Part shown: positions 21,486 to 32,959 of the stretch, piece after piece
How positions within the stretch are numbered: the stretch's first letter is position 1
How the letters are laid out: each line of letters begins with the position of its first letter
NCBI GenBank assembly: GCA_021292165.1
Contig: CM037877.1
Coordinates: 34,112,197-34,176,196 of the forward strand
DNA from: Shinisaurus crocodilurus
Lineage: Eukaryota > Chordata > Lepidosauria > Squamata > Shinisauridae
DNA: 64,000 bases
Direction of reading: 5' to 3'
Made by a program: the position numbers and the translations under genes
Notes under the pieces: generated by a model
Seen by the model: the letters and a program-made list of their open reading frames with translations, nothing else
What the model was told of the DNA's origin: nothing
Database searches by the model: none

Positions 21486-23088
21486 TGCAACGCCTGTTCA
21501 GAAAGAATCCAAACTCTGTAGAGATGCAAGTGGATCCACTCATGACACCTGAGGATCCAAACCTGTAAACTGCAAATAGATAAAATGTGGGCCATAAAAA
21601 TTAATGTTTATTCTTCTCTTCGACTTGGAAAATCCAGTTCCATTTTATTTAAAACATTATAATGCTATTTGCATACAGTATGTGTTATTCATCGAAAAGT
21701 TGGGTAAAGGCTTCTATAATTAATCAGGATAGTTTATGTAACTGTAGCTAGAGACAATGTCTTGGTTTTGGATTAAATGTGGTTGGTTTGTGTAACACTT
21801 TTGTAGTGCCAAGAGTAAATGTGGCAAGTAAATAGCATTTGATTTTGTTGTCTAATGTGTAAGCTCATGAGGATGTTTGTAGGCAGAGCTAATAGCTCTT
21901 AACATATCTCCAGAAGCAGAAAATTCATACTAAGACGTCTTGGTCAATAACACAATTGGGTTTGTCATGGGAAATTCTTCCCTACTCTCAAACTGACTGC
22001 AGACAAGAGATTGCTCTGTAGCCCATAACTTGCAGATATTCTTGGTTGTGGTAAATGCTGCAATATTTCTACATTGTTTATTGTGGGGGCATTGTGGCTG
22101 TGTTGGTGAGACCCAGCAGATTGCTGTCATGGGGAATAGGCTTAACAACCAGAAATGAACTCGACGAGATAACTCCTTGGCCTTGATTTCCAGCACAAGC
22201 CTATGTAACTGGCAGATAGCAAAGAGGCAAAATGGAATTGCTGTGTGCAGGGAATACATTGGTACTGTATTTGTAATCAGGTTGTAAGGAAGTTCAGCAC
22301 TTAACAAAGCGGTAGATTGGTACTTCGGTCATTCTCTTCTCATGTGATGGATGCACTGTTGATCCTGGAGTTTAAGGGAGTTGTTTCCGTACTTTATGTA
22401 CAGTACAATCCTCCCTTTTACATTGTAATAGAATGTGTGTTTGCGGGGGAGGAGAAGCTGTCTCTCACAACTGGAGGGATGACGGGGGAAGTTAAGTTAG
22501 GCAGATTTTGCAGTGTTTAGAGAAGAACTCTTATTTGGCAATCTGCCAAAATACTTGTGGCAGTGAGAACAAAGTGAGTACTCCTTGCACACTTGTTGAA
22601 CTGAAACTTTTTTAAAAGATAAAATATTTCAAAGCATTTGGGCATTTGGAGAAGTGTTAATTTTCCGGTACATGTTGTATGCATATTTAGTTGAATGTTG
22701 GCGATGTTCCACAATCCTGAGTCAAGGTGAGTTTAAGTGCATTTGCTTGTTGCAGGAATTAGGAAGGAAAACAATGTACACAAAAATGACTGTAGAACAA
22801 TTTAATTAATACTTAGGATACGTTTTTCTCCCTAGTTCCCAATTCCTGTTGTGTTCCTTCACATAGGTGTGAAAGTTCTAAAATAAGCATCAGTAAGCCT
22901 TCCAAGTTTAATGACAAAGCCTTCAGTTCCTTGGTAGTGTATGTTAAGATGCATGACCTTTTAATTATGACCCCCACCCCACCCTGAACTATTCTCTAAG
23001 AGCCTAAATCCAGTTTGAAATGGGTGGGTAACTTCCATAGATGCAGTGGCAATGCAGTGCAAAAATCTGAATTGCTGTATCTATAGAA
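21486..23088. other. PIK3R1 intron 1, nothing recognised
   Basis: No exon, RNA gene or classifiable repeat seen. Confidence 0.4.
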
Positions 23089-23150
23089 CAGTGTTCTCCA
23101 ACCTTGGGTCCCCAGATGTTTTTGGCCTACAACTCCCAGCATGCCCCAGC
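23089..23150. mobile_element. Half of a hAT-type palindromic MITE
   Basis: Matches the left half of the element at 7349 (CAGTGTTCTCCAACCTTGG to CATGCCCCAGCCAG). The palindrome is cut at its centre and continues directly as a tRNA SINE; the right half is absent. Confidence 0.85.
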
Positions 23151-23395
23151 CAGTGTGGCGTAGTGGTGAGAGTGTTGGACTGGGACTCGGGAGATCCGGG
23201 TTCTATTCCCCGCTCAGCCATGAAACTCACTGGGTGACTTTGGGCCAGTCACTGACTCTCAGCCTAACCTACCTCACAGGGTTGTTGTGAGGATAAAATG
23301 GAGAGGAGGAGGAGGATTATGTAAGCCGCCTTGGGTTCCTTTCAGGAAAAAAGGCGGGGTATAAATATAATAAATAAATAAATAAATAAATAAAA
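23151..23395 (+). mobile_element. MIR-like tRNA SINE
   Basis: The head has GTGGCGTAGTGGTGAGAG (A box) and GGGTTCTATTCCCC (B box). The middle, GACTTTGGGCCAGTCACTGA with CTCAGCCTAACCTACCTCA, resembles the core of MIR-type SINEs. The 3' part, AAGCCGCCTTGGGTTCC, leads to GGCGGGGTATAAATA and an (AATA)n tail, as in L2-mobilised SINEs. The best-preserved copy of this family in the window. Confidence 0.85.
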
Positions 23396-24860
23396 ATACA
23401 GATACTGGTACTGTATTTTTGCCTTTTACTAAAAAGTGAGTCCCTCACATTTTGGTGATGCTTTTTGTTAGGTCATGCAATGACATATGCAGAGACATCT
23501 TTCTCTTAATGCATCTTTTTTCTTTCCATTCAAGTCTCTAAAGAAAGTCCTCTTGACCCAGTTGATAGCACGGAATGGAGAAAAATAGTGTGTCTTCATA
23601 CTGAATCTTAATCCTTTGGAGATAACTATCTCTAGAAGATAATGTTGGCATTGGTAGGGACTGTACTTGTAAGAGGGCTGTTTGACTTTGTCCCCTCCAA
23701 TAATTGCACCTTTAGTTAGGTTGATACATCGTAGTTTATGCAGAACTACTTCTTGATAGTATGTGTACATATGGGAATGCTCTTCTAGACTTAGCTTATG
23801 GTCAGCCAGACAAATGCAGTTGCTTTGATGAAAAAAATGTTGATGGATGATGATTGGCAGCATAGGAAAGTTGATGGAGGATGATTGGCAGGTAAGTTGT
23901 CATGTAATAGGCCTCCCCCCAAATTTCTACCATGCATTGGCATTGCAGGGGGATCATAAGGTGGCATTTTATTATGTCATGGCTCATAGAAGAGTGAACA
24001 TGGTGCCAATCCTATATTTTTAAGGTCAGTTGAACCAAAGGACATATTATAAAATAGATTTATATTTAATCAGTTATGCTTCATTTTTACCTTTCGTGCA
24101 TGATGGTTGAATGCAAATCCAGATACTGATTAAAAAGACACTGAAGTTCAGTAAACATTAATATCGGTCATTAAGAATGTTATATTGTAGAAATATTTCT
24201 CCAAATTTTGTTATCTGAAGTGACTGCTGTATCTGTGTCATTGCTGTGCTACAAGTCTCTCCTGAGAATTCTTCATCTTCCTTTAGACTCGTTGTCATAG
24301 GCATCAACTATGCACAACTAACCATCCAACCATAATTATTTAGATGGTGGAACAGTTGTTGGCAATGTGTATGCTTGTCTCCATAGAAATATTTGTTAAG
24401 AAGTTCTTTGTACATAGGGAAGTAAAACTCTGGATGCAGGAGGAAGGAGTTTGTCAGTGGCAGCATCATTATTTTAGATGCCAACATCTTAAGCCTAAAC
24501 ATCCTTGTTTGGGTGAGATTGTATTTTGTTTGTTATATTTTCAAGCTTCATAGTATGTCTTGATGACAAATTCTTGGAAAGGACTTTGTCACTTCCAGAA
24601 ACATTACCACACAGGTTTCTTTCTTGTTTTCATGTGTACTTGCATGTGATGTGCTGCTGCATGTTGCCATGTGTGCAAGCACATGTGTGAGTGAGAGAGA
24701 GGAGCTCCCATGACTTATCTTGATTTGTAGTCTCTGGCTTGACTTAACCTGTAAAAGAAGAGGATTGAGGCTGAAAAACCTGTAAAAGGAGCGAATTGAG
24801 GCTGAAAAACCAAGGGAAAGTATGGGTGCATGGAGACTAAGCAAAATATGTGAGACTTTG
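23396..24860. other. PIK3R1 intron 1, nothing recognised
   Basis: No exon or repeat family assigned. A short direct duplication of GTTGATGGATGATGATTGGC-like text lies near 23838-23890. Confidence 0.4.
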
Positions 24861-24867
24861 GACTATA

Positions 24868-25129
24868 CAGTAATACCTTGGATTGAGAGCATAATTCGTT
24901 CCGGAACCGTGCTTGTAACCCAAAACACTCTTATATCAAAGTGAGTCTCTGGCGGGCATGAGCGGGGCCGATTTCGGCCCGCTATGCCCGCTCGAGGCGA
25001 GCGGTTACATCCCTACGACTACTTGTCTTGCAAGACCGTGCTCGTTTATCAAGTCAAAAAATTTTTAAATTTTTGCGTGTCTTGCAAAATGCTCCCAGAC
25101 CAAGTTACTTGCAATCCAAGGTATTACTG
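24868..25129. mobile_element. Tigger/pogo-like MITE, copy 1
   Basis: Terminal inverted repeats CAGTAATACCTTGGATTG and CAATCCAAGGTATTACTG are flanked by TA on both sides, as in Tc1/mariner-type insertions. The sequence (CATAATTCGTTCCGGAAC) matches the second copy at 56407. The middle (about 24949-25018) is GC-rich and forms a hairpin absent from the second copy. Confidence 0.9.
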
Positions 25130-27530
25130 TATTTACTACTTACATAGTGAAGAAGTTAAGGCTGATACCTTCACTTACGATTTTCATGCTTTTTGGTGCA
25201 TGAATTAATTTATAAGAGTCTTGACTCTTAAACTGAAGGGTTTTTGATCTAGAATAACTTATTCATAGTGACAGATATAAATGGTTTCCTTAACCTTGAA
25301 ACCCTGGGATTTCACACCAAGTTTATTCTTCTGTGAGCTATATTTCATAGAATACAGATTTTTTTAAATGGTGCCCTATGATGCCATTGCAACTCCCATG
25401 CAGTAGACATTTTTTGTTGTTGTGAAAACATCCCCACCATCAACAGGAATTTCACACAAAACTATTATTCGTCATAATTGCAGCGAATGACCGGCTGACT
25501 ATTAATGATGCAATATGAAAGAATTATCATCCAATAAATAGTTTCACCTGCTAGAGTTACACAGCCCCCTGAATAAATTTTATTCTTCTCTTTAGAAGGT
25601 GTTCCCTAACAAGTAATTATTACACAATAATTAAATTATGATTTGTATTATGATGTTTTATATCAAATAGAATGATTAGCAAGTGAAATAATAAAACCTA
25701 CTGTTCTGGATTTCTGTAAGCTAATGATTAGTATGTATATTTATACTATTTTTCAGCAGTGTATTTTCACAATTTCATAACCAAATCAGGAATTAAATAT
25801 TCAAGCCTAGCCCTCAGGTATAATTTAAGAACTTTCCACTTACCCCAACCTGGCCAGATAGGATTCCTTAGATGGCCTAGATGGTTAGCTGAAGTACAAT
25901 TACATAAAACTCTGGAAAATCTGAACTAAAACATGGAAGACATAGGTGAAAGCCTTCATAGAAAAAAAAAAAAAGTAACTATACATATTGAGGCTGAGCA
26001 GATGAAAAATGGCAACACATGGCTTCACCTAGCGGGGTGAAAATGTGTCAAAGCAATGTTTCTTCTCAAGAGAACCATCCCAAAGCAAGAAGGGATGTTT
26101 GGCAGCATGCCAAGGCTTAATCTGACCCCCCCCCCCACCTCCTGCTTCATACACAAAAGTACTATAACTTGCTTTGCCCTATCTTGTCTTCAGCCTTGGA
26201 GAAAGTAGATCAGTGGGGAAAAGAGCATTAACTCTTAGGTATGCAGCAGATATTTAAGATAAGAACCCTAAGAATAGTGGTGAAAGTGGACAGGTATAGA
26301 ATATCAGCAAATCATTTTCATTAAATGCATTGCTAAAGTTTTATTACTTGCAAAACATTACTAGGAAGAATGTGGGGGGGATACATGCACACGCACACAC
26401 ACACGCACACACGTATGTGTTAGCAAGATTTGCCCCATTGAAACCCAAGTGCTGATGATCAGTCACAAGGGGTGAGGTCTGAAGCCACTTCTGTTGCACT
26501 GACTGAAAGTGATTAAGGGGGGGGTGACATACTTGGAGGGGCTCTTGTACTTTTGTTGCCTGGCTGCTGCCCTGCCCCTGTCATGAAGCTGCCTGCATTT
26601 GGAGAGCCATTGGATTTGAATGGTTCAGTGCTTGGTGCGCAGGGGTGGGGGAATAACATCTTTTTTACCTTATCCCAACTTAAGTTCCTCAATAAAGATT
26701 TGTATGAGACAGATGGAGTGTTTGTGCGCCACGCTATGCCACCCTGAAAAGAAGCCATGGTAGGTGGCTGTTGGCTCATTAACCCACGTTACTCCTGACA
26801 GGCGACTGTGCACTCTGCGGCTTGCTGTGGCTTGTTCCCCCCATAGTCCTCCAACCCCCGCCCAGCATGTATCCCAGGGGCCTTTGCAGCACAACTCTAT
26901 CCTGGGAGTCTTTGTGGGGATGGCTAGTGATGTTGCAGCAAAGACCTTTTTGCCATTCATCCGCTGACTGTGCCTGGTGTGTTTTTGTTCTGCCAGCTTT
27001 TTCTGGCTGTAGATGGAAATTTGTTGGAGTTAGTTGGTATAAATATTTCCCCCCCTGATGCTTTCACTGGTGCTTCTCTGTCCCTACCTCCCACTTTTCT
27101 TTTCTCTCTGCTCGCTGCCCCCACCCAGTCAATTCAGTAATTTGAGGGAGACATTGCACTAAATGGATACAGAGGTGGCTTGGGCATTAAGGACAATATT
27201 TTAGGATGGTTTCCCAGTTATGACTTTGTTCATTCTTGCCCACAGAGTTGCTTTGGATTGGCCTTATTTCCAGAGTAGATGAGGCACCAAAGGGAGCAGC
27301 GTAAAGAAAACTACTCTGTATTGCATACATAGAAGGTAGAGAGCAGTCATCTCCTATCTGTTTTAAGGAACAAGGAGCATCAGTGTAGGGATATCCTCTG
27401 TGTGGCCAAGCGATTCTTTTCTGAGCTAGTTGACCCCCTGGAGTTCATGTTTGCAGTTAGATATTTATTGGGACTTTCATAATTAGTCTTGATCTGTGGC
27501 AACACACTTTTTTTTGAGAAATGTTCCTCT
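25130..27530. other. PIK3R1 intron 1; simple repeats only
   Basis: It contains an A-run (about 25962), a C-run (26128) and a CA/CG-rich tract at 26385-26412. Around 26.5-27.0 kb the DNA is less AT-rich, with open frames on both strands but no recognisable protein. Confidence 0.4.
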
Positions 27531-27534
27531 AGTA

Positions 27535-27672
27535 CAGAGGTTGGCAACCTATGGCCCTCCAGATATTGTTGGACTCAATTCTCATCAGCCTGAGCCAGTA
27601 TGGCCAATGGTCAGGGATGACAGGATTTGTAGTCCAGCAAATATCTGGAAGGCCACAGGTTGCCCACCCCTG
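27535..27672. mobile_element. hAT-type MITE
   Basis: Starts CAGAGGTTGGCAACC, ends GGTTGCCCACCCCTG. Flanks CTCTAGTA and CTCTACAA agree at 6 of 8 positions. It lies 91 bp upstream of the candidate PIK3R1 exon 2 acceptor. Confidence 0.8.
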
Positions 27673-27763
27673 CTCTACAACCCAAGCTTTACCATAGTTG
27701 GAGCCTTAAATGATGATTGGAGTAATTGCACTAATCTTGTGTCTGAATGTTTTTTCTCCATAG

Positions 27764-28167
27764 GTAAAGTATGTGTACAGAACTTCACCGCAAATGTTTT
27801 TAAGACAAGTGAACGTTTTATGGCAAGTACATCAAAAGGAGGTTCAGCAAGGAGTAATACTCAGCTCACCTTGAAAAACTGTGCCCAAAAGTGCCAAGCA
27901 AATCTGAAAAGGAACTAGCCCCGAGTCTATATGTAGATAAAGAGTGCATTCTTCTGCATTTTCACTGATTAAATATAAGGACAGAAATACAACATCAACA
28001 GAATAACCACAGACCTTGGTGCTTCTTACATGCTTGGGTTACGGTCCTCATAACTGATACATTACTTAGCCTGTTTAGAACTCCTTTAATTGTATATACA
28101 ATAAAACCGAGTAGCACTGTGTTGCTGTTGTTCGCTAAAATAATTGAATGTTAAGACATTTGCCAAA
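27764..28167 (+). other. PIK3R1: Candidate PIK3R1 5'UTR part of exon 2
   Basis: The pyrimidine tract TGTTTTTTCTCCATAG ends at 27763 and makes a good acceptor; the next 404 nt run to the ATG without a better one. At least one upstream ATG (27771) opens a ten-codon frame that closes before the main start, which could dampen translation. Assignment of the whole block to one exon is inferred from the gene's usual structure. Confidence 0.55.
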
Positions 28168-28501
28168 ATGAGTGCAGAAGGATACCAGTACAGAGCTTTA
28201 TATGATTACAAAAAAGAACGAGAAGAAGACATTGACTTGCACGTGGGAGATATTTTAACTGTGAATAAAGGTACTTTAGTTGCCCTCGGATTCAGTGATG
28301 GGGAAGAAGCAAAACCTGAGGAAATTGGTTGGTTGAATGGTTATAACGAAACTACTGGAGAAAGAGGAGACTTCCCAGGAACTTATGTAGAATATACTGG
28401 AAGAAAAAAAATTTCTCCCCCAACTCCAAAGCCTCGTCCTGTTCGACCGCTTCCTGTGGCACCAAGTCCTGCAAGAATAGGAACAGACAATGATCAACCA
28501 G
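28168..28501 (+). CDS. PIK3R1: PIK3R1 first coding exon (p85-alpha SH3 domain), partial gene
   Basis: This exon encodes the N-terminal 111 residues of p85-alpha, the regulatory subunit that binds, stabilises and restrains the p110 catalytic subunit of class IA PI3-kinase and recruits it to phosphotyrosine proteins at the membrane. It starts [17 protein letters not shown]. The SH3 domain spans about residues 3-79, with the ALYDY motif at 10-14, the acidic EREED stretch at 17-21, W55 in EEIGWL, and GDFPGTYV at 67-74. The long n-Src-loop insert characteristic of p85 is present. A proline-rich segment ([13 protein letters not shown], 84-96) follows; in the family it can bind SH3 domains. The ATG is preceded by CCAAA. 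An in-frame TTG 24 nt upstream is not a credible start. The exon ends CCAG before GTTAGT, leaving phase 1. The remaining domains (BCR-homology and the two SH2 domains with the inter-SH2 coiled coil) must lie beyond this window. Confidence 0.97.
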
Positions 28502-28758
28502 GTTAGTATTGTCTCTTTTCTCCAGGTGGTTGTGGTTCAGTAACAAAAGCTTCATTTTGTGGAACTTTCATTGGAGTTTAATACTGCTGTGCCCTAGAAA
28601 ATCCATAGAATCCTCAGCAACACATAGGGGTTTCTGACAGACATGTGGGTGTGGAAAAAGTTTCCTTAATGTAGAAAGTTTTGAAAAGCTCTTAGACATA
28701 GAAATGAGACATTATGAGAAAATAAACTTTTCAATTTACAGCAACTAAGCAATATATA
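28502..28758 (+). other. PIK3R1: Start of the PIK3R1 intron after the SH3 exon
   Basis: GTTAGT at 28502 is an acceptable splice donor, and the frame stops two codons into the intron. No later p85 exon was found to 64000, so this intron is at least about 35.5 kb here. A very long intron at this place is normal for PIK3R1. Confidence 0.8.
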
Positions 28759-28931
28759 TGATCATAGATTTCATAGATCATAGAGTTGGAAAGGGCCTAC
28801 AAGGCCATCGAGTCCAACCCCCTGCTCAATGCAGGAAACTAGAGGAGGGGTCTCCCATCCAAGTAATAACCAGGCCTGACCCTGCTTAGCTTTCCACACT
28901 CAGACAAGCTGAGCCAGCGTGAGCCACAGGC
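28759..28931 (-). mobile_element. 5S-rRNA-headed SINE with CR1-type tail, copy b
   Basis: Same architecture as 7562-7725. On the minus strand the 5S-like GCTAAGCAGGGTCAGGCC and ACTTGGATGGGAGACC are followed by the tail GGGGGTTGGACTCGATGGCC and a repeat of ATGATCTATGAAATCTATGA, a CR1-style terminal repeat. Confidence 0.88.
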
Positions 28932-31905
28932 CTGTATTCAGTAAACATGAATTATGCCTATTGGAATAACACCCATGTAGTAGTAGTAACCACACATTTC
29001 ACTGGTGCTATTACTTGTGGTTAAATAGAAAAAGAACCCCTGGTAGTGTTGGACTGTTTGCATGTGCCAATGCTGCTTCTATACTTGATATTTAAAAAGA
29101 AATAACAATTTTAAAAATACCGTATATATATCATAGATTCATTCTAATAATGTAAAATTTCTTGAATGTAATTTTGCTATTTGTAGACAGAATTAAATAG
29201 TGTATGTTCGTCTTCATTTAAAATTGGTTAATGACTAAACCAATGAGCTAGGATAGTTAACATTATAAATCTGAAGCCAAGATTTATGGGTGGTTGTTAT
29301 ATAATCAATTAAAATATGATAAGAAACCAAAAACTTAAATGGAACTAGCCAATTAGCATGTATTGTCCCACTGGGGTCAGTGGCAATGTGCTTGTGTAAG
29401 TGGTCATTACCTTTCTTCCTCTTTCTCTCCCCCTATCCCTCTGCCACAGTAGAATAAAACAGTGTCCTGCCCGGAATGATATTGGGCCACATCCAACATC
29501 ATGTGAGCCAGCTTCTATTAGTAGAACAGGGCTTCTGCTTCCTCTCCTTCCCACTGTACTTCACCTGTGCACCCCCCCCCCAAATCAGCTCCAGAGGTTT
29601 CCCCCACTCTCCAGAGCAGATGTGGGGACATGTGGGGAACCGGGGAGGGGGGGTCAATTCCACCAGTGGTTTCCATTCCACTGCTGAATGGACAGAATTG
29701 GATACAGCCTGTAATGTAGTGGGGGGGGGGGTTACACATTCAACGAAAAGTTCTGTCCTCTGCTGAGCTATGCTAATATCTGAAGCCAAGTTCACATTTT
29801 TTGGTAAGAAAAATGTATCTGATATTCATGCAGGAGCTTACAATAGAAGTTGTTCAACTAGCAAATTTTACTATTTAAGTGATTTCACTTAACATGAGCC
29901 CTTAACACTCTTGAAGAAGTGTAATTAGTTCAAGCAGCTATTCAGTAACAGTGTTTGTCTTCATCTTCCACTTATTCGCGATTTCACCCTGATCCTACAG
30001 TAGCACTGAAAGATAAAATTTCAATGCATGATACAGTGAAGTGGTTGATGGAAAATTGTCATTTGTTAAGTGGTGGAGTAGAATGGAAGTGAATTGCAAG
30101 TGGTGGCTGTGTTTACATGGATCTATGTCCATCTTCTCACAGATCTATATATGTATTTCCTGAGGAGGAGGATGTGTCCAAATGGACTCCCTGCTGAACC
30201 TCTAAGTTGCACATAGAGACCTGTATTGGGGTAATAGGCAAAATGCTCCGACAGTAGGAAATGGGGATATTCAGCATGCTGTTATCTGTAGCCCCACCTA
30301 CCATGGCAAATGTAAAAGCACCTTTTATATTTTAGAGAGTTCTTGTAGAACGAAAGGTTCTTTCCATTATTGAAGGCAATGTCCTTTCTTGCATTCGAAT
30401 CTCACTGTAAGTCAAAAACGATAACCATGCTCACACACACTGCTTACAATGTGGGAGCTGTTTCCTCACTGCAACTTCCCACACTTCTGCAGCAAGTGTG
30501 TGAATCGTTGAACTTGGGGATGAGACCAGTAGTGTGGGTTCTTCCTACTTGATTATTACTCAGCTAGAAGATGGCAGTTAGTTAGAAGGACCCAAGTGAT
30601 AGGCACTGTCTGTGTAGTTTTTGTATTCAAACACCTACTTGAGTAGTGTGGGATGTTACTACAAGAGTAGCATGCATGTGAATGGGGCCTAACTTGAAAA
30701 ATCTTGAACCTGGAAAGCAGGCATAGAAACCAGTGTTCACAAATGCAATAGTATTCCAGAAAGTAATTACAAAATAGCTACCAATGGCTGCATGTAGAAA
30801 CTGCTATTACTTTCTAATCTGCCATTGTACATCTGTTCTGTAAGTCACTAGCCTTCTGCTCCAGCATTCCAGCAAACAATTTAAGAAAAGCTTTTAGATC
30901 TTGTGTTATGGGAAAAATATTTATGGTGCATAAATACTACTGGCTATTGAAGTCGGGGCTTAAATTATTAAAAGTGGTAAAATTGGATTTTCTGCTCCCC
31001 AGAGAATGAAATGGTTAATCTTTTATATAGTCCAGATGCATGTGGACAGCAAACCAACAGGAATCTTCTCAGGATAATAAATGATTGCTCTGCACATTAG
31101 AGTGCATTTCAAATATAAGGAGACTGATGTAAGATTTGCTTGACTGTATTTGGTGAAGTTTGTTTTCTGGGCTTAACTGTTTCAAAGTGTTCTGTATGAC
31201 ACTAGGGGGGGGGGGAGAGCCTTGAAAAGTGGTGTTTCTTAGTGCACTATTTGGAGTCAAAAACGAAAACATACTTGTATGTCTTACAGATTAAGTCTCT
31301 GTTGTGGTTTCCCACTGATATATTAACCATGGTACCTTTTTTACAATTTTTTTTAATGTGAGTGTTCCCATAAACAAAACAAGTTTTACTTCAGTTTTTG
31401 CTTGTGTTTATCAAACTAAGTAACCTGAGACTTAGTTTAGTTCTCCTAACTTAATCAAATCAGTGTTTTGTTGCCTTTGTGAGCTTATATAGTATCATTG
31501 AAACAACACATCTGATTGAGAATCATATACCATTTTTGGAGGTCTGAAGGTTTAATTAAGTTATAAAAATATTTTTAAAATTTAGTTTTCTGTGCTAACT
31601 TGCACTTGAGTGAATTCTAATTCATAAAACTGACAGAGCAGCTAACCCAGGATTTCGTATATATTTAACGCTATCCAAAACTGTTTAATGGATTTATATA
31701 TATATATATATATATGTTTTTAAAATGTGAAATACACCAAAACAAAGAAGCTCCATAGAAAGAAAGAAAACATGAAGGAAAGGGGGGGAAATAGAATTTT
31801 CTTACAGTGTTCTTAAACAGTTTAATGTATGTTCTGTCTTACAGCATGCAAATTCCAAACAGTTGTGGAATATGAATAATAATATCCAGAGGGATAGCCA
31901 TGATA
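28932..31905. other. Intron; no gene seen
   Basis: Mostly AT-leaning DNA. A patch at about 29400-29770 has G- and C-runs and open frames on both strands, without recognisable protein or repeat family. An AT dinucleotide tract is at 31697-31716. Confidence 0.4.
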
Positions 31906-31913
31906 GTGTGTTG

Positions 31914-32256
31914 TAGCAAAAACTACAGAGTCTAATGGCACCTTAAAGACTAATATATTGGTAACTCACTTTCCAATGCTAGGATATTTGCATTATCAAC
32001 ACTGCTCTGTGAATGATCATTGTAACTATTTTGCATAAATTTAAGCTTTAACATAATTGTCATAATCTTTCCTTTTTGCATTTCATTTCCCCCTGACCTT
32101 GCTGCTTACAATCCTACTTAGCTATACAAAACCATATCTCTATAGACCTGCCAATTTAGGATAACACTTCTGATGATGGGCTATAATCCACAAAAGATTA
32201 TGCCATAATGAATGTTAGTTTTTAAAGTGCCACAAGACTTTTTGTTTTTAATAATG
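31914..32256 (+). mobile_element. Penelope-like element remnant, 3' part
   Basis: It opens with GAGTCTAATGGCACCTTAAA and closes with the reverse form TTTAAAGTGCCACAAGACTT. This inverted pairing recurs at 54.26 and 54.96 kb, where a Penelope-type GIY-YIG region lies between. CTGATGATGGGCTATAATCC followed by CACAAAAG is a familiar 3'UTR pattern of these elements in reptiles. No coding sequence survives here. Confidence 0.6.
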
Positions 32257-32330
32257 ATAGTGTTTAGCCACATTATAGTAATTTAAAATCCACATTTCTA
32301 ACCCTAAGTAAAAATACAAATTAGGACATG

Positions 32331-32951
32331 ATCCTATGTCCTCCACACTCGATGCATGTAATACAGGCCTGTGGCTCACGCTGGCTCAGCTTCTCTGAGC
32401 GTGGAAAGCTAAGCAGGGTCAGGCCTGGTTATTACTTGGATGGGAGACCCCTCCTCTAGTTTCCTGCATTGAGCAGGGGGTTGGACTCGATAGCCTTGTA
32501 GGCTCCTTCCAACTCTATGATCTATGAAATCTATGAAATAAGTCTCCAAACACAGAGGCTTACATGCATCCAATGCAGGGTGCGAGGCACGGTGGAGGCA
32601 ATCTCCGCTGCCTTGCACCTTGTATTTCATCTGGATGGCTGTTTTTGGCTGTCTCTAGATGAAGCACAGCGGGAGGAGAGGAGGCTGGGGTGCCGTTCGG
32701 ATGTGGCGTAAGCCGTCGGCCCCAGTCTCCTCCCCTCCTCGCCCCCCCCCAGCATGCCCTTTATCCCTCTCCAAGGTCAATTTCTGACCTCAGAGATGCA
32801 GCTGGCACAGTTCTTTCCCCGCTGGCTGCAAGGGGGGGCAGGGGGCCCCTCTGCATTCGGAATCCCAGCTCCACGCTCGGAGGACCTCAGAGCTGGGACT
32901 CCGAATAATCCTATGGTTCCCAGACAAAGTCAGGAGGCCGTAGGATTGCAC
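32331..32951. mobile_element. Compound palindromic element with nested SINE
   Basis: Outer ends pair: GATCCTATGTCCTCC near 32330 against GGAGGCCGTAGGATTGC near 32935. Inside are further foldbacks: GGAGGAGAGGAGGCTGGGG pairing with CCCCAGTCTCCTCCCCTCC (about 32669-32738), and CATTCGGAATCCCAGCTC pairing with GAGCTGGGACTCCGAAT (about 32852-32907). A 5S-headed SINE (32366-32540) interrupts the left part. It resembles an enlarged, GC-rich relative of the CCTATGCA-type family. Confidence 0.5.
32366..32540 (+). mobile_element. 5S-rRNA-headed SINE with CR1-type tail, copy c
   Basis: Plus orientation, the most complete head: CCTGTGGCTCACGCTGGCTC, then AAGCTAAGCAGGGTCAGGCC, then TACTTGGATGGGAGACC, then GGGGGTTGGACTCGATAGCC, then CCTTCCAACTCTATGATC and ATCTATGAAATCTATGAAAT. 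Confidence 0.9.
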
Positions 32952-32959
32952 CCTTAGTC

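Noticed and set aside
28144..28167. Upstream in-frame TTG as the PIK3R1 start
   Set aside because: The ATG at 28168 begins the canonical [15 protein letters not shown]-terminus.
32366..32470. Genuine 5S rRNA gene
   Set aside because: Only the internal promoter part resembles 5S, the rest diverges, and a CR1-type tail follows.
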